A stretch of DNA of 64,000 nucleotides from Bos javanicus (taxonomy: Eukaryota > Chordata > Mammalia > Artiodactyla > Bovidae): positions 62,317,689 to 62,381,688 of the forward strand of contig NC_083881.1 in the NCBI RefSeq assembly GCF_032452875.1. Reading direction: 5' to 3'. The notes under the pieces were generated by a model. The model was not told where the DNA came from. It did no database searches and worked only from the letters and a program-made list of their open reading frames with translations. Positions 34,136 through 45,544 of the stretch are shown piece by piece. Positions within the stretch are counted from its first letter, which is position 1. The number at the start of each line of letters is the position of its first letter. A program made the translations under genes and the position numbers.

Positions 34136-34179
34136 TTCATTCTGTGCTGCCCGGACCTGTATATGTTGCTTACTGAGGA

Positions 34180-34370
34180 AACATCACTTTATCTTGGTTG
34201 TTAACTCAAAGTATAGCTGCATCTTGTCTTATTCATTCAGAGCGTTGTCTTCCAGCTGGTGCTACAGTTGAGTCTACAGCAGGCCATTCCACCATTCTAT
34301 TAAGCCCGCTGCTTTTGGATGGTGGTGCGTATGGATTTCATGGGCATGACTCCACTGCTGCACTTCATAA
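34180..34370 (-). mobile_element. Possible ERVL-like internal fragment, reverse orientation
   Basis: 'GAGTCTACAGCAGGCCATTC' and 'CCACCATTCTATTAAGCC' resemble the reversed integrase region of ERVL-type elements as I recall them. No protein frame is preserved. Confidence 0.4.
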
Positions 34371-35504
34371 TGTACTAGAACTAGAAACTGAGGCATTCTA
34401 TATGAATGTCAGCACCAGCAGGAGAGATTGTATCACTTGACAGGACAAGAGAATCCTGGAAATACGTTCTTTAGTCCTAAATTTTGTGTCTCTGTGTCAG
34501 ACTGTCAGTTTTACTCCCATACTTTTCATCAAGATATTAAAAATATTGATCAAATCTCATTGTAACTGAACTCCAAGTTATTTTGTTTATTAGTATTTCT
34601 TGAAATAAATGGGCTCCTAGATGAAAGAGTCTTGTCGTCATATGATTTTAATGACCCTGGAATTTACTGTAGCAGGCGTTCAACCTCTAATACATGTAAG
34701 GATTAATCAACAGGAGTATTTCTGAATCTTTTTGGATGTCAGAGTTCTTAATACCAGACATAGATAAAATGACATATTTCTTGATCAGGCCATGGAAGTT
34801 AAAGGTTTGTATAGGGGTGATTTTTAAATGGAAATAAAAGATGTGATCTGTGAAGAAATTGGTATTTGAATCACAGGGTAAGAAGAGGGGTGGGCATTGA
34901 TTCTCCTTTTGATTTGAAATAAATTACTAGGAGACCCAAATCTTTCAGTGGCAGAATGCACCGTAAAAGTGTCAGAGCTGATAAGAGTACTTTGAATTTT
35001 AATAATTATCTTTTTGAATGCAGTTGAGAATATTTTACAGCTGCTCCATTTATTTCAATACAGCCTCAAAATTGAGTATGCTGTCCCAGTACCCAGAAGG
35101 CAATTTTCCTACCTAGATATTTAAATATATTTTCTCCATTTTCATTTCTTTAAACACATCTATGATACAGTCCTGTCTTTCAACATAGTCATAAACATAC
35201 TTTACAAATATATCTATGTATGGCTCATAGGATCTATAGGAAAGAAGGAAGAATCTATTATTTCAAAAATGTTGTTTTCTTGAAAGAATGAATCTTTACT
35301 CTGCAAAATCCGTATATGGTAAGGGATCTAAATCTCTGAAAAAAATCTTACTGAAGAAGGAAGAAAAGAGAAGGGTGTATTTTTCCATAAGACTTAAAAA
35401 GAAAAGAAAACAGAAGATACATAAAGAAATATTTCCTTGTACAGGAAGATAAAGAAAGATGGGATCTTTTCCCCAAATCAAACCTTACATAAAAGCACTG
35501 CACT
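34371..35504. other. Nothing firmly recognised
   Basis: AT-rich sequence with no frame of note. Part could be further decayed endogenous retrovirus following 34370. Confidence 0.35.
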
Positions 35505-35547
35505 GGCATCAGGTTCTTTACCACTAGCACCACCTGGGAAGCCCCCA
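35505..35547 (-). mobile_element. 43-bp SINE remnant (tRNA head only)
   Basis: 'TCAGGTTCTTTACCACTAGC' then 'ACCACCTGGGAAGCCCC' equals the reversed first 40 bases of Bov-tA. Nothing else of the element remains. Confidence 0.7.
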
Positions 35548-35819
35548 CAGAAAAGCAGAGATAGATAACAAGAGATTAAAGCAGAGTTCTTCTGCTTACT
35601 GCGGGTGGGGATTGGGGAGGGGTGAGAGGTGGGGAAGGTAAGTCCAAATAAAGACTCTTCCCTCCACCCCACTTAAAGCCAAGGTGTGCAGGAAGTGGAT
35701 TCTGTAGAGCTCAGTGCTGAAATCACTGTATTAAGAAAAGAAAAATTATCAAATGCTTCTTTTTCCAGAATGGTAGGTTTTGAATGTATAGTTGAACTGA
35801 TGGCAATGGCTATGTGTCC

Positions 35820-36005
35820 AGTCTCTTTGGAGGAATCTCATCATCTTTTCCTCTGCTGGTTTCCACTCTTTGTGTTCACTGCTGCGCACTGTTACTCTGT
35901 ACCCTCTGCCTCCCCAGTCCTACTCATTCTTCAAGGTTCAGCTCAAAACCTACTTCTTACCTGTAACATCTTTCCGGTTGGGTACAATCACGCCCTATTC
36001 TGAAA
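35820..36005 (+). mobile_element. L2 LINE 3' region
   Basis: 'CTACTCATTCTTCAAGGTTC' then 'AGCTCAAAACCTACTTCTTA' is characteristic L2. The 35548-35819 lead-in is unassigned. Confidence 0.65.
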
Positions 36006-36029
36006 TCCAGTCATTGCCCTTCATTTATA

Positions 36030-36256
36030 TTTGTATTGTGAAGTGAAAGTGAAAGTGTTAGTCGCTCTGACTCTTTGTCTGACTCTTCGAGAGCGCATGG
36101 ACTGTAGCCTGCCAGGCTCCTCTGTCCATGGAATTCTCCAGGCAAGAATACTGGAGTGGGTTGCCATTTCCTTCTCCAGGGGATCTTCCCGACCCAAGGA
36201 CTGAACCCAGTTCTCCATTGCAGGCAGATTCTTTACTATCTGAGCCACCAGGGAAT
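36030..36256 (-). mobile_element. Bov-tA SINE
   Basis: 'GTGAAAGTGTTAGTCGCTCT' to 'TATCTGAGCCACCAGGGA'. A short local duplication of CTGACTCTT lies near its 3' end. Confidence 0.9.
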
Positions 36257-36470
36257 TAATTAATTAAAGGTTTACTGTTGAATGCACAGGTGTGGCAATA
36301 GGTATTAGAGATACGGTGAGAAGGAATGGGACAGATAAGGTCCCTGCCCTTTAGAGAACTTATCTAGTGGCAGGTGGTGGTGGTGGAACAGACAGTAAAA
36401 AAGTAAACAAATAAATGACATAAGTGCAGATTATGAAAACTGCCATAAAAGGAATAAAGTGAATGAAGTG
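36257..36470 (-). mobile_element. L2-like sequence, reverse orientation
   Basis: 'GGTCCCTGCCCTTTAGAGAA' and 'AAGTAAACAAATAAATGACA' match the reversed L2 3' end. It includes a (GGT)5 run at about 36373. Confidence 0.55.
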
Positions 36471-36489
36471 ATAAAGAGTGCCTGTACCT

Positions 36490-36735
36490 CTGTGTGTATT
36501 TTATTTTACTGGAGTATATGCTTTACAGTGTTGTGTCCGTTTCTGCTGAGCAGCAAAGTGAATCAGCTATTCATATACATATATCCCTTCTTTTTGGGAT
36601 TTCCTTCCCATTTAGGTCCCCCCAGAGCATTGAGTAGAGTTTCCTGTGCTGTACAGGAGGTTCACATTAGTTATCTATTTTATAAACGGTGGTGTGTACA
36701 TGTCAATCCCAACCTCCCAACATCTGTGCATCTGC
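36490..36735 (-). mobile_element. L1 3' end, reverse orientation
   Basis: 'GAGTATATGCTTTACAGTGT', 'CAGCAAAGTGAATCAGCTAT' and 'TAGAGTTTCCTGTGCTGTAC': cetartiodactyl L1 3' UTR in reverse. Confidence 0.8.
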
Positions 36736-37880
36736 AAATGGTGTGACTGGAGGCTGCGTTGGGGCACGGTGCGGGGCTGGCACATGAGTCGAGAGGCGTG
36801 GGAGGCTTGGGGTCTATGACATGAAGTCCAGAATATCTGAGGAACAGAAAACAGAAGCCAAGGAACAGGTCAGATTAGAGTGTCAAGGGGCAGAAAGGAT
36901 GGGGGAGCTGAGGATGGGGGAGCAGCTGGGATCAAGGAAAGTGATCTTGGCACTGTTGAGAACCTGGATGTACGGGGGTCCTTTGTGGAGGTCCCTCAAG
37001 GTCACAAGCTTTTCTAGGAGAGAGCCCTCATCCAGATTCATCTTTGTGTCCCCACAGAACCTAGAACAGGATTTTGCCCGTGGGAAGTGCTCTGTAATTA
37101 ATGATAAAACAAGGAATAAAGCCCCAACTAATTCTAATCCAACTAATGAAGACTTCTCTGATTTAGCCAAATACCCTCATTTTTGCCTGAACCCCAGTAA
37201 GAGCTTCTGCCAGACCAGTGTAACATCCTAGGATTTTACCCTAATTCTGTTGTAGATGTTTGGTAACTTGATTTCTCGCTCTCTTGGAGATGTAAGGAAT
37301 TGTTGAAGAGCAAAGCTGGGGTGTGGAATCTGTATTTTTCTTGGTGATTCCTTTTTTTTTTTTTTGATTCCTTTGTCTTTTTGTCTTCATGGCCTACAAG
37401 CTGAATGGCATGAATCTGTGGAGCTGGTTTCAAAAATACAACGTCTCCAAATGCATACAGCCCGTGCCCCAGTGGTGTCCTGATAACCCAGCTTTGTGGG
37501 GGGGTCAGGAGTGAGGAGGGGAGAAATCTGAATTTGTAGCCTTGTCTGTTTCTGCTGTGTAAATAATTCCACTGGATTGCCACATTTTCTATTTAATGAC
37601 CAGTTCTGGGAACTCCAGCACACAGCTGTGACCTCCAGCTTGGTGCCCATCGCCTGCAGCTGCCTGTCAGAACATCTTCCTGGTGAACTGCACTTCATTC
37701 TGGTTGCCACTTGACAAGAGACCCAGAGAACATGTTGAAGGCTGTGAGAGGAGCCGCAAAGATGATGAAATGACTGGTGCCCAAGTAAGCAGGCGGGAGA
37801 AAGCCGCCATTTCACTTGCTCTCTGAAGCCAACAACGGGTAGCAAACTGCTGAGCTGGCCTCTCCTCTTTACTCATTCTT
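36736..37880. other. Mostly unassigned, with an L2 3' tip at about 37035-37125
   Basis: 'TTTGTGTCCCCACAGAACCT' then 'AGAACAGGATTTTGCCC' is the L2 3' tip. The 152-codon reverse frame at 37387-37845 has no family resemblance and crosses repetitive-looking sequence. No gene is called. Confidence 0.4.
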
Positions 37881-38070
37881 TTTCTCTTTTGCTAAAATAT
37901 TTATTTATTTGCCTGTACCTGGTCTTTGTTGTGGCATGCAGGATCTTTAGTTGCGGCATGTGAACTCTTAGTGGCAGCATGTGGGATCTAGTTCCTTGAC
38001 CAGGGATCGAACCCATGCCCCCTGCATTGGGAGCGTGGAGTCTTAGCCACTGGACCACCAGGGACGTCCC
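37881..38070 (-). mobile_element. tRNA-Glu-derived SINE (CHR type) with target-site duplication
   Basis: 'GTTGTGGCATGCAGGATCTT' to 'CCACCAGGGACGTCCC'. The flanks TCCTCTTTACTCATTCTT (37863-37880) and TCCTCTTCAGTCATTCTT (38071-38088) are an imperfect 18-bp duplication. Confidence 0.9.
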
Positions 38071-38088
38071 TCCTCTTCAGTCATTCTT

Positions 38089-38690
38089 GAGGAGGCAAGG
38101 AAGCAGCCTAGACATGCGGGGAGGGAAGCTATTTTTGTTTCTCGCTCTCTTTTTTTTTTTTTGCCTTGAAGGAAACCAGGTATGTTTTGAGGTATAACTG
38201 CAGCAAACCTCTGCCTCCTGTCAAGTTCACCAGGTACTCTTAGGTTGTCCCCCACCCTATATGAAAGTTGCAGGTCTGGGTATGCTGGGTGCAGCAGGGT
38301 CAGCCTGGCTGACAGTAATCATGGTGTTTGACGAAAACATTGCTCCCTTCTGATCACAGCTCTGTGCATATGGTTCTTCTTTGGCATCTGGGGCAATGTT
38401 CTAGGAGAAAATCACTGCACGATGAATCCTTGTAGTTTGAAGATGAATCAAAGATGCTCTGAGAAATGCTGAGGAGATAGAAAGGACAAGAAGGGGGACT
38501 CTCTGGGAGGTGCATGAGGGTGGGAAGGTTGGCTCTGCCTCTCACAGTGGATAAGAGTGAGGTAAGGGATTTAGGGGCAAATATTTCAAGCCATACGTGC
38601 AAAAATATTGGCTTACCTTCTTCTAAGTTAAAACTCAGGGACGAGGTTCTGGAGTCAAAGCCTTGCACTCTTAAATGAGAAAGACCTGGG
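38089..38690. other. Nothing recognised
   Basis: Contains a 13-T run near 38150 and otherwise single-copy-looking sequence. The reverse 104-codon frame at 38354-38668 matches no family. Confidence 0.4.
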
Positions 38691-39210
38691 TGTGTGTGTT
38701 AGTTTCCTATTGCTGCTGTAACAAATTACCACAGCCTTGGTGGCTTAAAACAACACAGACTTATCTTACTGTTTTGGAGTTTGGCAGTCTGGAGTGGGAC
38801 TCAACTGGGCTGAAATCAAGGCGTTGGCATAGCTGTTTTCCTTTCTGAAGGCTCTGGGGAAAAATCTGTTTCCTTGCCTTTTCCTGCTTTGAGAGGCTAC
38901 CCACATAGGGATCCCTCCCTCCATCTTTACAAGCCAGTGGAGCTGCGTCTCTGTCTGACTGATTTCCATAGCTCAAATCTCCCTCTGCTTCTCCTTCTGA
39001 CCTCCCTCTTCTACTTCCAAGGACCCTTGTGGTCATATAGGTCCACCAGAATCATCTAGGATAATCTCCCTATTTAAGGCCAATGGGTTAGTAATCTTAA
39101 TTTCATCTGTATCTTTATATTGCCCGTTGCCCTGTAGGGTAACATATTTATACTAATAGGTCTTGAGGATTAGGACATGGACATCTTTGAAAGTCCATTA
39201 TTATGCTTAA
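38691..39210 (-). mobile_element. Near-complete MLT1-type LTR, reverse orientation
   Basis: Left end 'TTAGTTTCCTATTGCTGCTG' then 'TAACAAATTACCACAGCC'. The right part has 'GGATTAGGACATGGACATCT' then 'TTGAAAGTCCATTATTATGC'. The reversed polyadenylation region ('AACAACACAGACTTATCTTA') is in place. Confidence 0.85.
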
Positions 39211-39425
39211 TGACTTTATTCTGGATTCCAATCCAGTATCTTCAGAGTTATGTAGCCGTGGACAAGCCATTAACCTTTTAAAAAGGCTCATTAGATAGGG
39301 GGGTAATAGGAGTCCCTTCCTCGTGGGCTTTTGGTGACAATTAGTTGCAATAATATGTGCCATGTGCTGAAAAGAGTGCCTGGCACATGCTAAACACTCA
39401 GTGAACATTAGCTAGTTTCATTTTA
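39211..39425 (+). mobile_element. MIR SINE, near full length
   Basis: 'TGGACAAGCCATTAACCTTT' and 'AAGAGTGCCTGGCACATGCT' and 'AACACTCAGTGAACATTAGC'. Confidence 0.8.
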
Positions 39426-39439
39426 GACTTTCATTATGC

Positions 39440-39640
39440 TTGCTCACTTTGGCTCTGGATCAGAGACCCCTCTTTCAGCTCCCACAGAAACCTGTCCTTC
39501 CTGATCACACCCCACCCCACACTGCAATGTCACCCTCTGCTTATGTGTCTCTTTATCAAATAGAATTCCCTGACACTAGGCGGATTAGCTTATGTCTCTT
39601 TGTAATTCCTTCCTGCCTGGGACAGAAGAGGCTTCCCAGT
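39440..39640 (+). mobile_element. L2-like fragment
   Basis: 'CCTGTCCTTCCTGATCACAC' and 'CTTTGTAATTCCTTCCTGCC' fit the L2 3' region. Diverged. Confidence 0.5.
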
Positions 39641-40119
39641 GAAAGACTGGGTTGAAATGTGTTACGACTGAGAGTGAAAAGTGATTTTGATCCCTTTTTT
39701 TTTTTTTTGGACAAAAAATTCCACAAAAGGTCACGGATAAAGTTATCTCATCTGCATCATTTTCTCCGACAACATTTTCTTCACACTTTTTGGGACATCC
39801 TACTGTTTGTCTTTTATGGAACATGTTTAGGTTAAACAAAAATATTATGACTACATGCATTAATTGATGAAAATTGCTTATTTTAGAAAGTCATTATTAA
39901 TGAGAACATCTAGAAAGTAACTGATCATTCAGCTATCACTATTACCAAATTACTGGTCTACTTTTTCACAGTTGTACTTTGGAGACAAAGAGTAATACTG
40001 AAGTACTACTGTGTTGGCAGAAGTGAATAAACTGCCAATAAAATTTTAATAAAAACCTGTATATCCTTTCTTCCCAGATGCTACTGTGATTTTGGTGGGG
40101 TATGTCAGCATATCCTTTA
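39641..40119. other. Nothing recognised
   Basis: A T run near 39694 and AT-rich sequence; no coding or repeat signature. Confidence 0.4.
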
Positions 40120-40130
40120 TAGTGGGCATG

Positions 40131-40359
40131 TGTCCATTCATGCTCAGTTGCTCAGTCATGTCTGATTCTTTGTGACCCTGTGGACTGTAGCCTGCCAGGC
40201 TCCTCTGTCCATGAGATTTTTCCAAGCAAGAATACTGGAGTGGGTTGCCATTTCCTACTCCAGGGGATCTTCCTAACCCAGGGATTGAACCTGCATCTCT
40301 TGTGTCTCTTGCATTGGTAGGCGGATTCTTTACCACTGTACCACTTGGGAAGCCCTAAT
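40131..40359 (-). mobile_element. Bov-tA SINE with perfect target-site duplication
   Basis: Full reverse copy, 'GCTCAGTTGCTCAGTCATGT' to 'CACTTGGGAAGCCC'. TAGTGGGCATG occurs at 40120-40130 and 40360-40370. Confidence 0.95.
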
Positions 40360-40370
40360 TAGTGGGCATG

Positions 40371-40880
40371 AGCTATAATTAAATAAAGATATATTATTAA
40401 ATGCTCATGTAGGAGTTTAAAAACATGATCTGGATACAGAGTATAAAGATGTGATCACCTTGATTGCGAGGGAAGAGACACTTAAAAGAGATAAGATCCT
40501 TTTACAGAGCTTGTTGAAGAGGAAAAATGAGATCTGGCAGGAGATTAAAATGTCTTAATTAAGATGACAGGCTCAAAGTACCTCAAGGGGAGTATACAGA
40601 TTCTCAGGCTACATAAACCAGAGAAAGTCTTCTCTGAAGGAAAAATCCAGAAAAAGCTGGCTTTTAGGTGGCTATGGATATAATGTCAGATCACAGTAGG
40701 CAGACATTCTCTCCTTCAAGATCTAGGAAATTGAGAGTGGGAAGGGCAAGCACATATTTCCATCAGAGCATTTACACCTTCCTATAACACAGGCTGATGC
40801 ATGCATCTTCTTCTCTAGACTTAAGGTAGTGAGGGCATGCACTGAGCTTTAATTTCTGTGTATAGAGGATCTAAAACTCT
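40371..40880. other. Nothing recognised
   Basis: 510 bp without long frames or recognised repeats. It may belong to an old element, but nothing supports a name. Confidence 0.4.
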
Positions 40881-40891
40881 ACCTGGCATAT

Positions 40892-41158
40892 GCTGCTGCT
40901 AAGTCGATTCAGTCGTGTCTGACTGTGCGACCCCATAGATGGCAGTCCACCAGGCTCCCTGTACCCGGGATTCTCCAGGCAAGAACACTGCAGTGGGTTG
41001 CCATTTCCTTCTCCAATGCATGAAAGTGAAAAGTGAAAGTGAAGTCGCTCAGTCGTGTCCGACTCTTAGCGACCTCATGGACTGCAGCCTTCCAGGATCC
41101 TCCGTCCATGTGATTTTCCAGGCAAGAGTACTGGAGTGGGGTGCCGGTGCCTTCTCCC
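40892..41158 (-). mobile_element. Bov-A2 SINE with perfect target-site duplication
   Basis: Complete two-unit element in reverse, GCTGCTGCTAAGTCG to GGTGCCTTCTCCC. ACCTGGCATAT occurs at 40881-40891 and 41159-41169. Confidence 0.96.
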
Positions 41159-41261
41159 ACCTGGCATATAGTAAACACTAAAAAGTATATGCTGTTGAAT
41201 AAAAGAGCTGGTCTCATAGAATTTAAGAGCCAGTGGGAGCAAAGAGACTAGTGGTCTCCAG

Positions 41262-41335
41262 ACTGATGGTCTCAAAATCTATCTGGACATCAGAATCACC
41301 TGTGGAGTGAGTGTGTGTGAGGGGAGTTCTTTTTT
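41262..41335. mobile_element. MER5-like hAT DNA transposon fragment
   Basis: 'ATCTGGACATCAGAATCACC' followed by 'TGTGGAG' is the recurring arm of MER5 elements. Confidence 0.5.
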
Positions 41336-42684
41336 AAGAATACTGATTCTAGAATACAGAGAGGATACACCATTTATGACCTCCTTGGGACATAGCCCAA
41401 AATACTGTCCTAATTAGACTCAACACTTTCTCCCTACAATTAGGAACAAGGCAGGATGTCTGTTATTACCACTTCCATTCAACATGGAATTGGAAGTTCT
41501 ATAAGATAAGAAAAAGAAATAAAAGCCATAGAGATTAGAAAAGAAATAAAACTCTCCCTTTATTACCAATGCCATGATTGTCTTCATAGGAAACTCCAAG
41601 ACTCTACAAAGAAATTCCTAGAACTAGTGAGTGAGTTTATCAAGGTCATAGGATACAAAGTTGATGTACAAAAAACAACCATATTCCTATATGTAAGCCT
41701 TAAATATTGAAATTTTCATGTTCAAAAGCACACAGGAAAAGAAATACAGTTATAGGACTAAAAAAATATGCAGGATGCTTGTGTTCAAAGCTAAAAAACA
41801 ATAAGAGAAATAAAAGAAGACTTAAATAGAGATATTTATTATTTTTCTGGATTATAAACTGAACACTTTTAAGATGTTAATTTTATTCAAAGTGATCTAT
41901 AGATTTAATGCAATCAATGAAATTAGACATTGACAAGATGATTCTAACATATATGTGCAAAGGCAAAAGAAATAAATAAGAAAGCTAAGACAATTTTGAA
42001 AAAGAACAAAGTTGGAAGACTTGTATCACCTGATTTCAAACTTATTAAAAACCCTCAGTAATCAAGAGAATGTGATGATGCAAAAGGATAAACACATAGA
42101 TCGTTGGAATGGAAATGTGAGTCAGAAATAAATATAGGGTTAACTGATTTTTGCCAAAGGTGCAAGGTGATGAAACAAAGAGAAAAAAGTCTTTTAAATA
42201 AATTGTGTTGGAACTATTGGATATCCATAAGCAAAAATATGAACCTTGACCAATACTTATACTTTGTACAAATATGAACTGAAATGGATCATAAACCTCT
42301 ATATAAAATCTAAAACTATAAACATTTTAGAAGAAAAACTCTGTGACCTGGGATTAGGCAAAGAGTTATTAGATGTGATATTATAAGGATGATACGTGAA
42401 GGAAAAAATGGATAAATTAGACTTCATCAAAATGAAAACTTTGCTCTGTGAAGGATCATGGTAAGAGAATGAAAAGATACTCTGCCCCTTGGGAGAAAAA
42501 TATTTGCAAATCAACTAACTGACAAAGGGTTTGTATCCAGTATATAGCAAGGATACTTAAAACTCACCAATAAGCAAGCAAATGAACCAATTAAGACGTA
42601 GAAAATTTTTTGAAAAGATCCGTCAATGGAACTACATAGGTGGCAAATAAGCACATGAAAAGATACTCAACATCATTAGTTATT

Positions 42685-43129
42685 CAGTCAGGTCAGTCAC
42701 TCAGTCATGTCTGACTTTGCAACCCCATGGACTGCAGCGCGCCAGGCTTCCCTGTCCATCACTAACTTCTGGAGCTTGCTCAGACTCATGTCCATCGAGT
42801 TGGTGAGGCCATCCAACCATCTCATCCCTGGTTGTCCCCTTCTTCCCCTTTGCACATATATGTTAGAATCATCTCGTCAATGTCTATAAAATCCCAACTG
42901 CTATTTTTATTGATTGCATTAAATCTATAGATCACTTTGAAGAAAATTAACATTTTAAAAGTGTTCAGTTTATAATCCAGAAAAATAATAAATATCTCAA
43001 TCTTTGATAGTAACAGGGTCTTTTCTAATGAGTCAGTTCTTCGAATCAGGTGGCCAAAGTATTGGAGCTTCAGCTTTAGCATCAGTCCTTCCAATGAATA
43101 TTCAGGACTAGTTTCTTTTAGGATTGAAA
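42685..43129 (-). mobile_element. BovB 3' fragment in reverse, itself interrupted
   Basis: 42685-42846 (from 'TCAGGTCAGTCACTCAGTCA') and 42999-43129 (from 'AATCTTTGATAGTAACAGGG', ending 'CTTTTAGGATTGA') are near-adjacent in BovB. About 20 bp of BovB between them is replaced by the inverted L1 copy. Flanking AGTTATT (42678-42684 and 43132-43138) is the likely target-site duplication. Confidence 0.85.
42847..42998 (-). repeat. Inverted copy of local L1 segment 41829-41963
   Basis: This 152-bp stretch is the reverse complement of 41829-41963, about 0.9 kb to the left, with about 5 base differences plus a 17-bp segment absent from the left copy. Both ends lie inside the BovB fragment. Junctions show 2-4 bp of possible shared sequence (CCTT, CTC). 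Confidence 0.85.
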
Positions 43130-43897
43130 TCAGTTATTATTAGGGAAATAGAAATTAAAAGTGCTACACATGATTTAAAATAGCTTAAAACAAAACAAAA
43201 CAACAAAAACTTAGCCATATCAAGTCCTGGAATGACTACAGAACAACCAAACGCTCCTATATTGCTGTTGAGAATACAATTTCAGAAGCAGTGTGCATTT
43301 CTTTTATAGGTAGGGAAACATGCACTCAGTCTGGGACCCAGCAAACCCAGTCCGATGTATTCACCCAAGTGAAACAATAACTTCCATTCACAAAAAACCT
43401 GTAGGCCAGTATTTATAGTTGCTTGATTCATAATTGCCCTGAACTGGAAATAACCTAAGCTTCCTTCAACTGTGAGCGGATAAATAACTCATAGTATAGT
43501 CACACAATAAAAAGGGATAAACCACTGATGGACTCAACAACACTGATACGTCTCACATGCATTGTACTCAGTGAAAGCAGCCAGTCTTGAAAGGCTACCT
43601 ACTGTATGATCCCTCTGCTGTGACATTTTGAACAGACAAAACTGTGAGGCAGAAAACGTATCTATGGTTTCCACGGGTTAGGGTTAGGGGCAGGGCTTGA
43701 TGGAGACAAGGAGCAGCGGCATTTTTGGAGTGACGGCACCATTTTGAATCTTGATGGTGGTGATGGGTTTATCAAAATTTATAGCATGGTCCCTTTAAAA
43801 AAGGAACTTTGTACATAAATTTTAAAAACCAATTTAAAAAGAGCCTTCCATGGCTTTGTATTGTTCTTAGAATAAATTCCAAGGTAGACTAAATTTT

Positions 43898-44161
43898 CAG
43901 AGAAGGCAATGGCACCCCACTCCAGCATTCTTGCCTGGAAAATCCCATGGAAGGAGGAGCCTGGTGGGCCACAGTCCATGGGGTCGCTAAGAGTCGGACA
44001 AGACTCAGCGACTTCACTTTCACTTTCATGCATTGGAGAAGGAATGGCAACCCACTGCAGTGTTCTTGCCTGGAGAATCCCAGGGACTGGGGAGCCTAGT
44101 GGGCTGCTGTCTATGGGGTCGCACAGAGACACGACTGAAGCGACTTAGCAGCAGCAGCAGC
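43898..44161 (+). mobile_element. Bov-A2 SINE with perfect target-site duplication
   Basis: Two-unit element ending in a (GCA) run. AGACTAAATTTT occurs at 43886-43897 and 44162-44173. Confidence 0.96.
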
Positions 44162-44280
44162 AGACTAAATTTTATGTTCTTTATCCTGACTTGCAAAGCA
44201 ATGCGTGACCTGGCCCTGCTTCTCTGGCCACACTGTCTTTCACCCTCCCCCCTTGCCCACTAGACAGAACTCATTTAATG

Positions 44281-44768
44281 CACCAACTCAATGGATGATG
44301 AGACACCAATTTGCTAGAGCAAATCCAGCGATGGTTTGTGCTGTTACTGTGGTTGTGGAGCCAGGTGGCCGCACCTTCTGTCACTGCCTCGGATTGAATC
44401 TCTCAAGTTGCTCTTGGGTATGGCCCTACAGTGTCGCACCTCCCACCATTTGCCTTGCGCCTTCCACCTTGGGACTTCCCTAACCGGTAGTGCTGATCAG
44501 TTAACATCGAGCAACATGAGAAAGGAGCCTGCAAGTGAATGTTCTCTTCCTTCCCCACCAGGACTATTTCCCCTGACCCTGTCAGATGTTTGAAGCTTCA
44601 GAAGCATCACATTGCTTCTCTGTAGACCAGCAGTCAGCATCTTCCCTTTTGAATCCTTCTTTAGCCTATTCACTAATGCCTCCATGCTGCCTCCTACAAT
44701 CCCACCATGCTTCCTGCAGCCTCTAGCACAGTCACCAGCTGTGTAACTCATTTCTTTGTAGTTACTGT
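44281..44768. other. Unassigned sequence
   Basis: No recognised repeat. Forward frames at 44205-44483 and 44336-44593 overlap but match no protein family. An insertion into the flanking L2 is possible, since L2 sequence resumes later. Confidence 0.35.
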
Positions 44769-44775
44769 CTCTGTC

Positions 44776-45059
44776 GGAGAAGGCAATGGCAACCCACTCC
44801 AGTACTCTTGCCTGGAAAATCCCATGGATGGAGGAGCCTGGTGGGCTGCAGTCCATGGGGTCCCTAAGAGTCAGACACGACTGAGCGACTTCACTTTCAC
44901 TTTTCACTTTTCACTTTCATGCATTGGAGAAGGAAATGGCAACCCACTCCAGTGTTCTTGCCTGGAGAATCCCAGGGACGGGGGAGCCTGGTGGGCTGCC
45001 GTCTATGGGGTCGCACAGAGTCGGACACGACTGAAGCGACTTAGCAGCAGCAGCAGCAG
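44776..45059 (+). mobile_element. Bov-A2 SINE
   Basis: Complete, well-preserved two-unit copy with an expanded 'CACTTTTCACTTTTCACTTT' linker and (GCA)n end. The short repeat CTCTGTC at 44769-44775 and 45060-45066 is the probable target site. Confidence 0.95.
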
Positions 45060-45544
45060 CTCTGTCTTCCTGACTCCTCTTTTCTCTCCATCCTTTCCTG
45101 AGATTGCACTTTCCTATAGTTTTGTCACCTAACCGATTGCTTGGGCTCAACTTTCTAGGCAGTTCAGCCAAAGACACCCAATAAGCTTCAGTCACATTCG
45201 TTTTCTTTGTGTTCCCAGAATGAGCTGTGTATTTCTTCCCTCAGATTAGAGCTTTGGCTCTGTGTTTCTTCTGCTTGGCTCTCTCCCTAGTTGTTCCAGC
45301 TTATCACTGTATGTGGAGTCTTGACATAGCACTCATTTGATGTGGATCTTGTATGTTCTATCTATGTATCTGTCATCTATCTCTTCTTTTCTTTCATTAA
45401 ACTAGAAGCCCCACCAGAATATGAATCTTGTCTGCTTTGTTTATTGCTATATCCTGAGAAACTAGAATAGTTTAAAGCCTTGTTAGGAGGCTTTAGGAAA
45501 TATTTGTGGAGTAGATAAATGAATGAATGTATGCCACCATAGCC

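Larger units (their letters stand above)
41400..43800 (+). mobile_element. Old L1 (ORF2 and 3' end), forward orientation, split by BovB
   Basis: Starts in the reverse transcriptase region ('GAACAAGGCAGGATGTCTGT'; 'ACCAATGCCATGATTGTCTT' is the decayed catalytic-loop region). It continues through 'AAAAGATACTCAACATCATT' and, after the BovB, 'GAAATAGAAATTAAAAGTGC' to the 3' end near 43800. All frames are heavily broken. Confidence 0.8.
43801..45530 (+). mobile_element. L2 LINE pieces, forward orientation
   Basis: 43820-43897 plus 44174-44280 ('TTGTTCTTAGAATAAATTCC', 'GTGACCTGGCCCTGCTTCTC') form one L2 piece split by a Bov-A2. 45067-45530 ('TTTCATTAAACTAGAAGCCC', 'TTTGTTTATTGCTATATCCT', ending 'GATAAATGAATGAATG') is the L2 3' tip. 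They could be one original L2 with unrelated sequence between. Confidence 0.65.

Noticed and set aside
37387..37845. 152-codon reverse frame
   Set aside because: No domain, no splice context, amino-acid composition typical of random translation, and it overlaps other frames of similar length.
43674..43691. Two telomere-like TTAGGG units
   Set aside because: They lie in an old L1 3' region where a GGGGTTAGGG-like sequence is normal. Two units are no evidence of interstitial telomere insertion.
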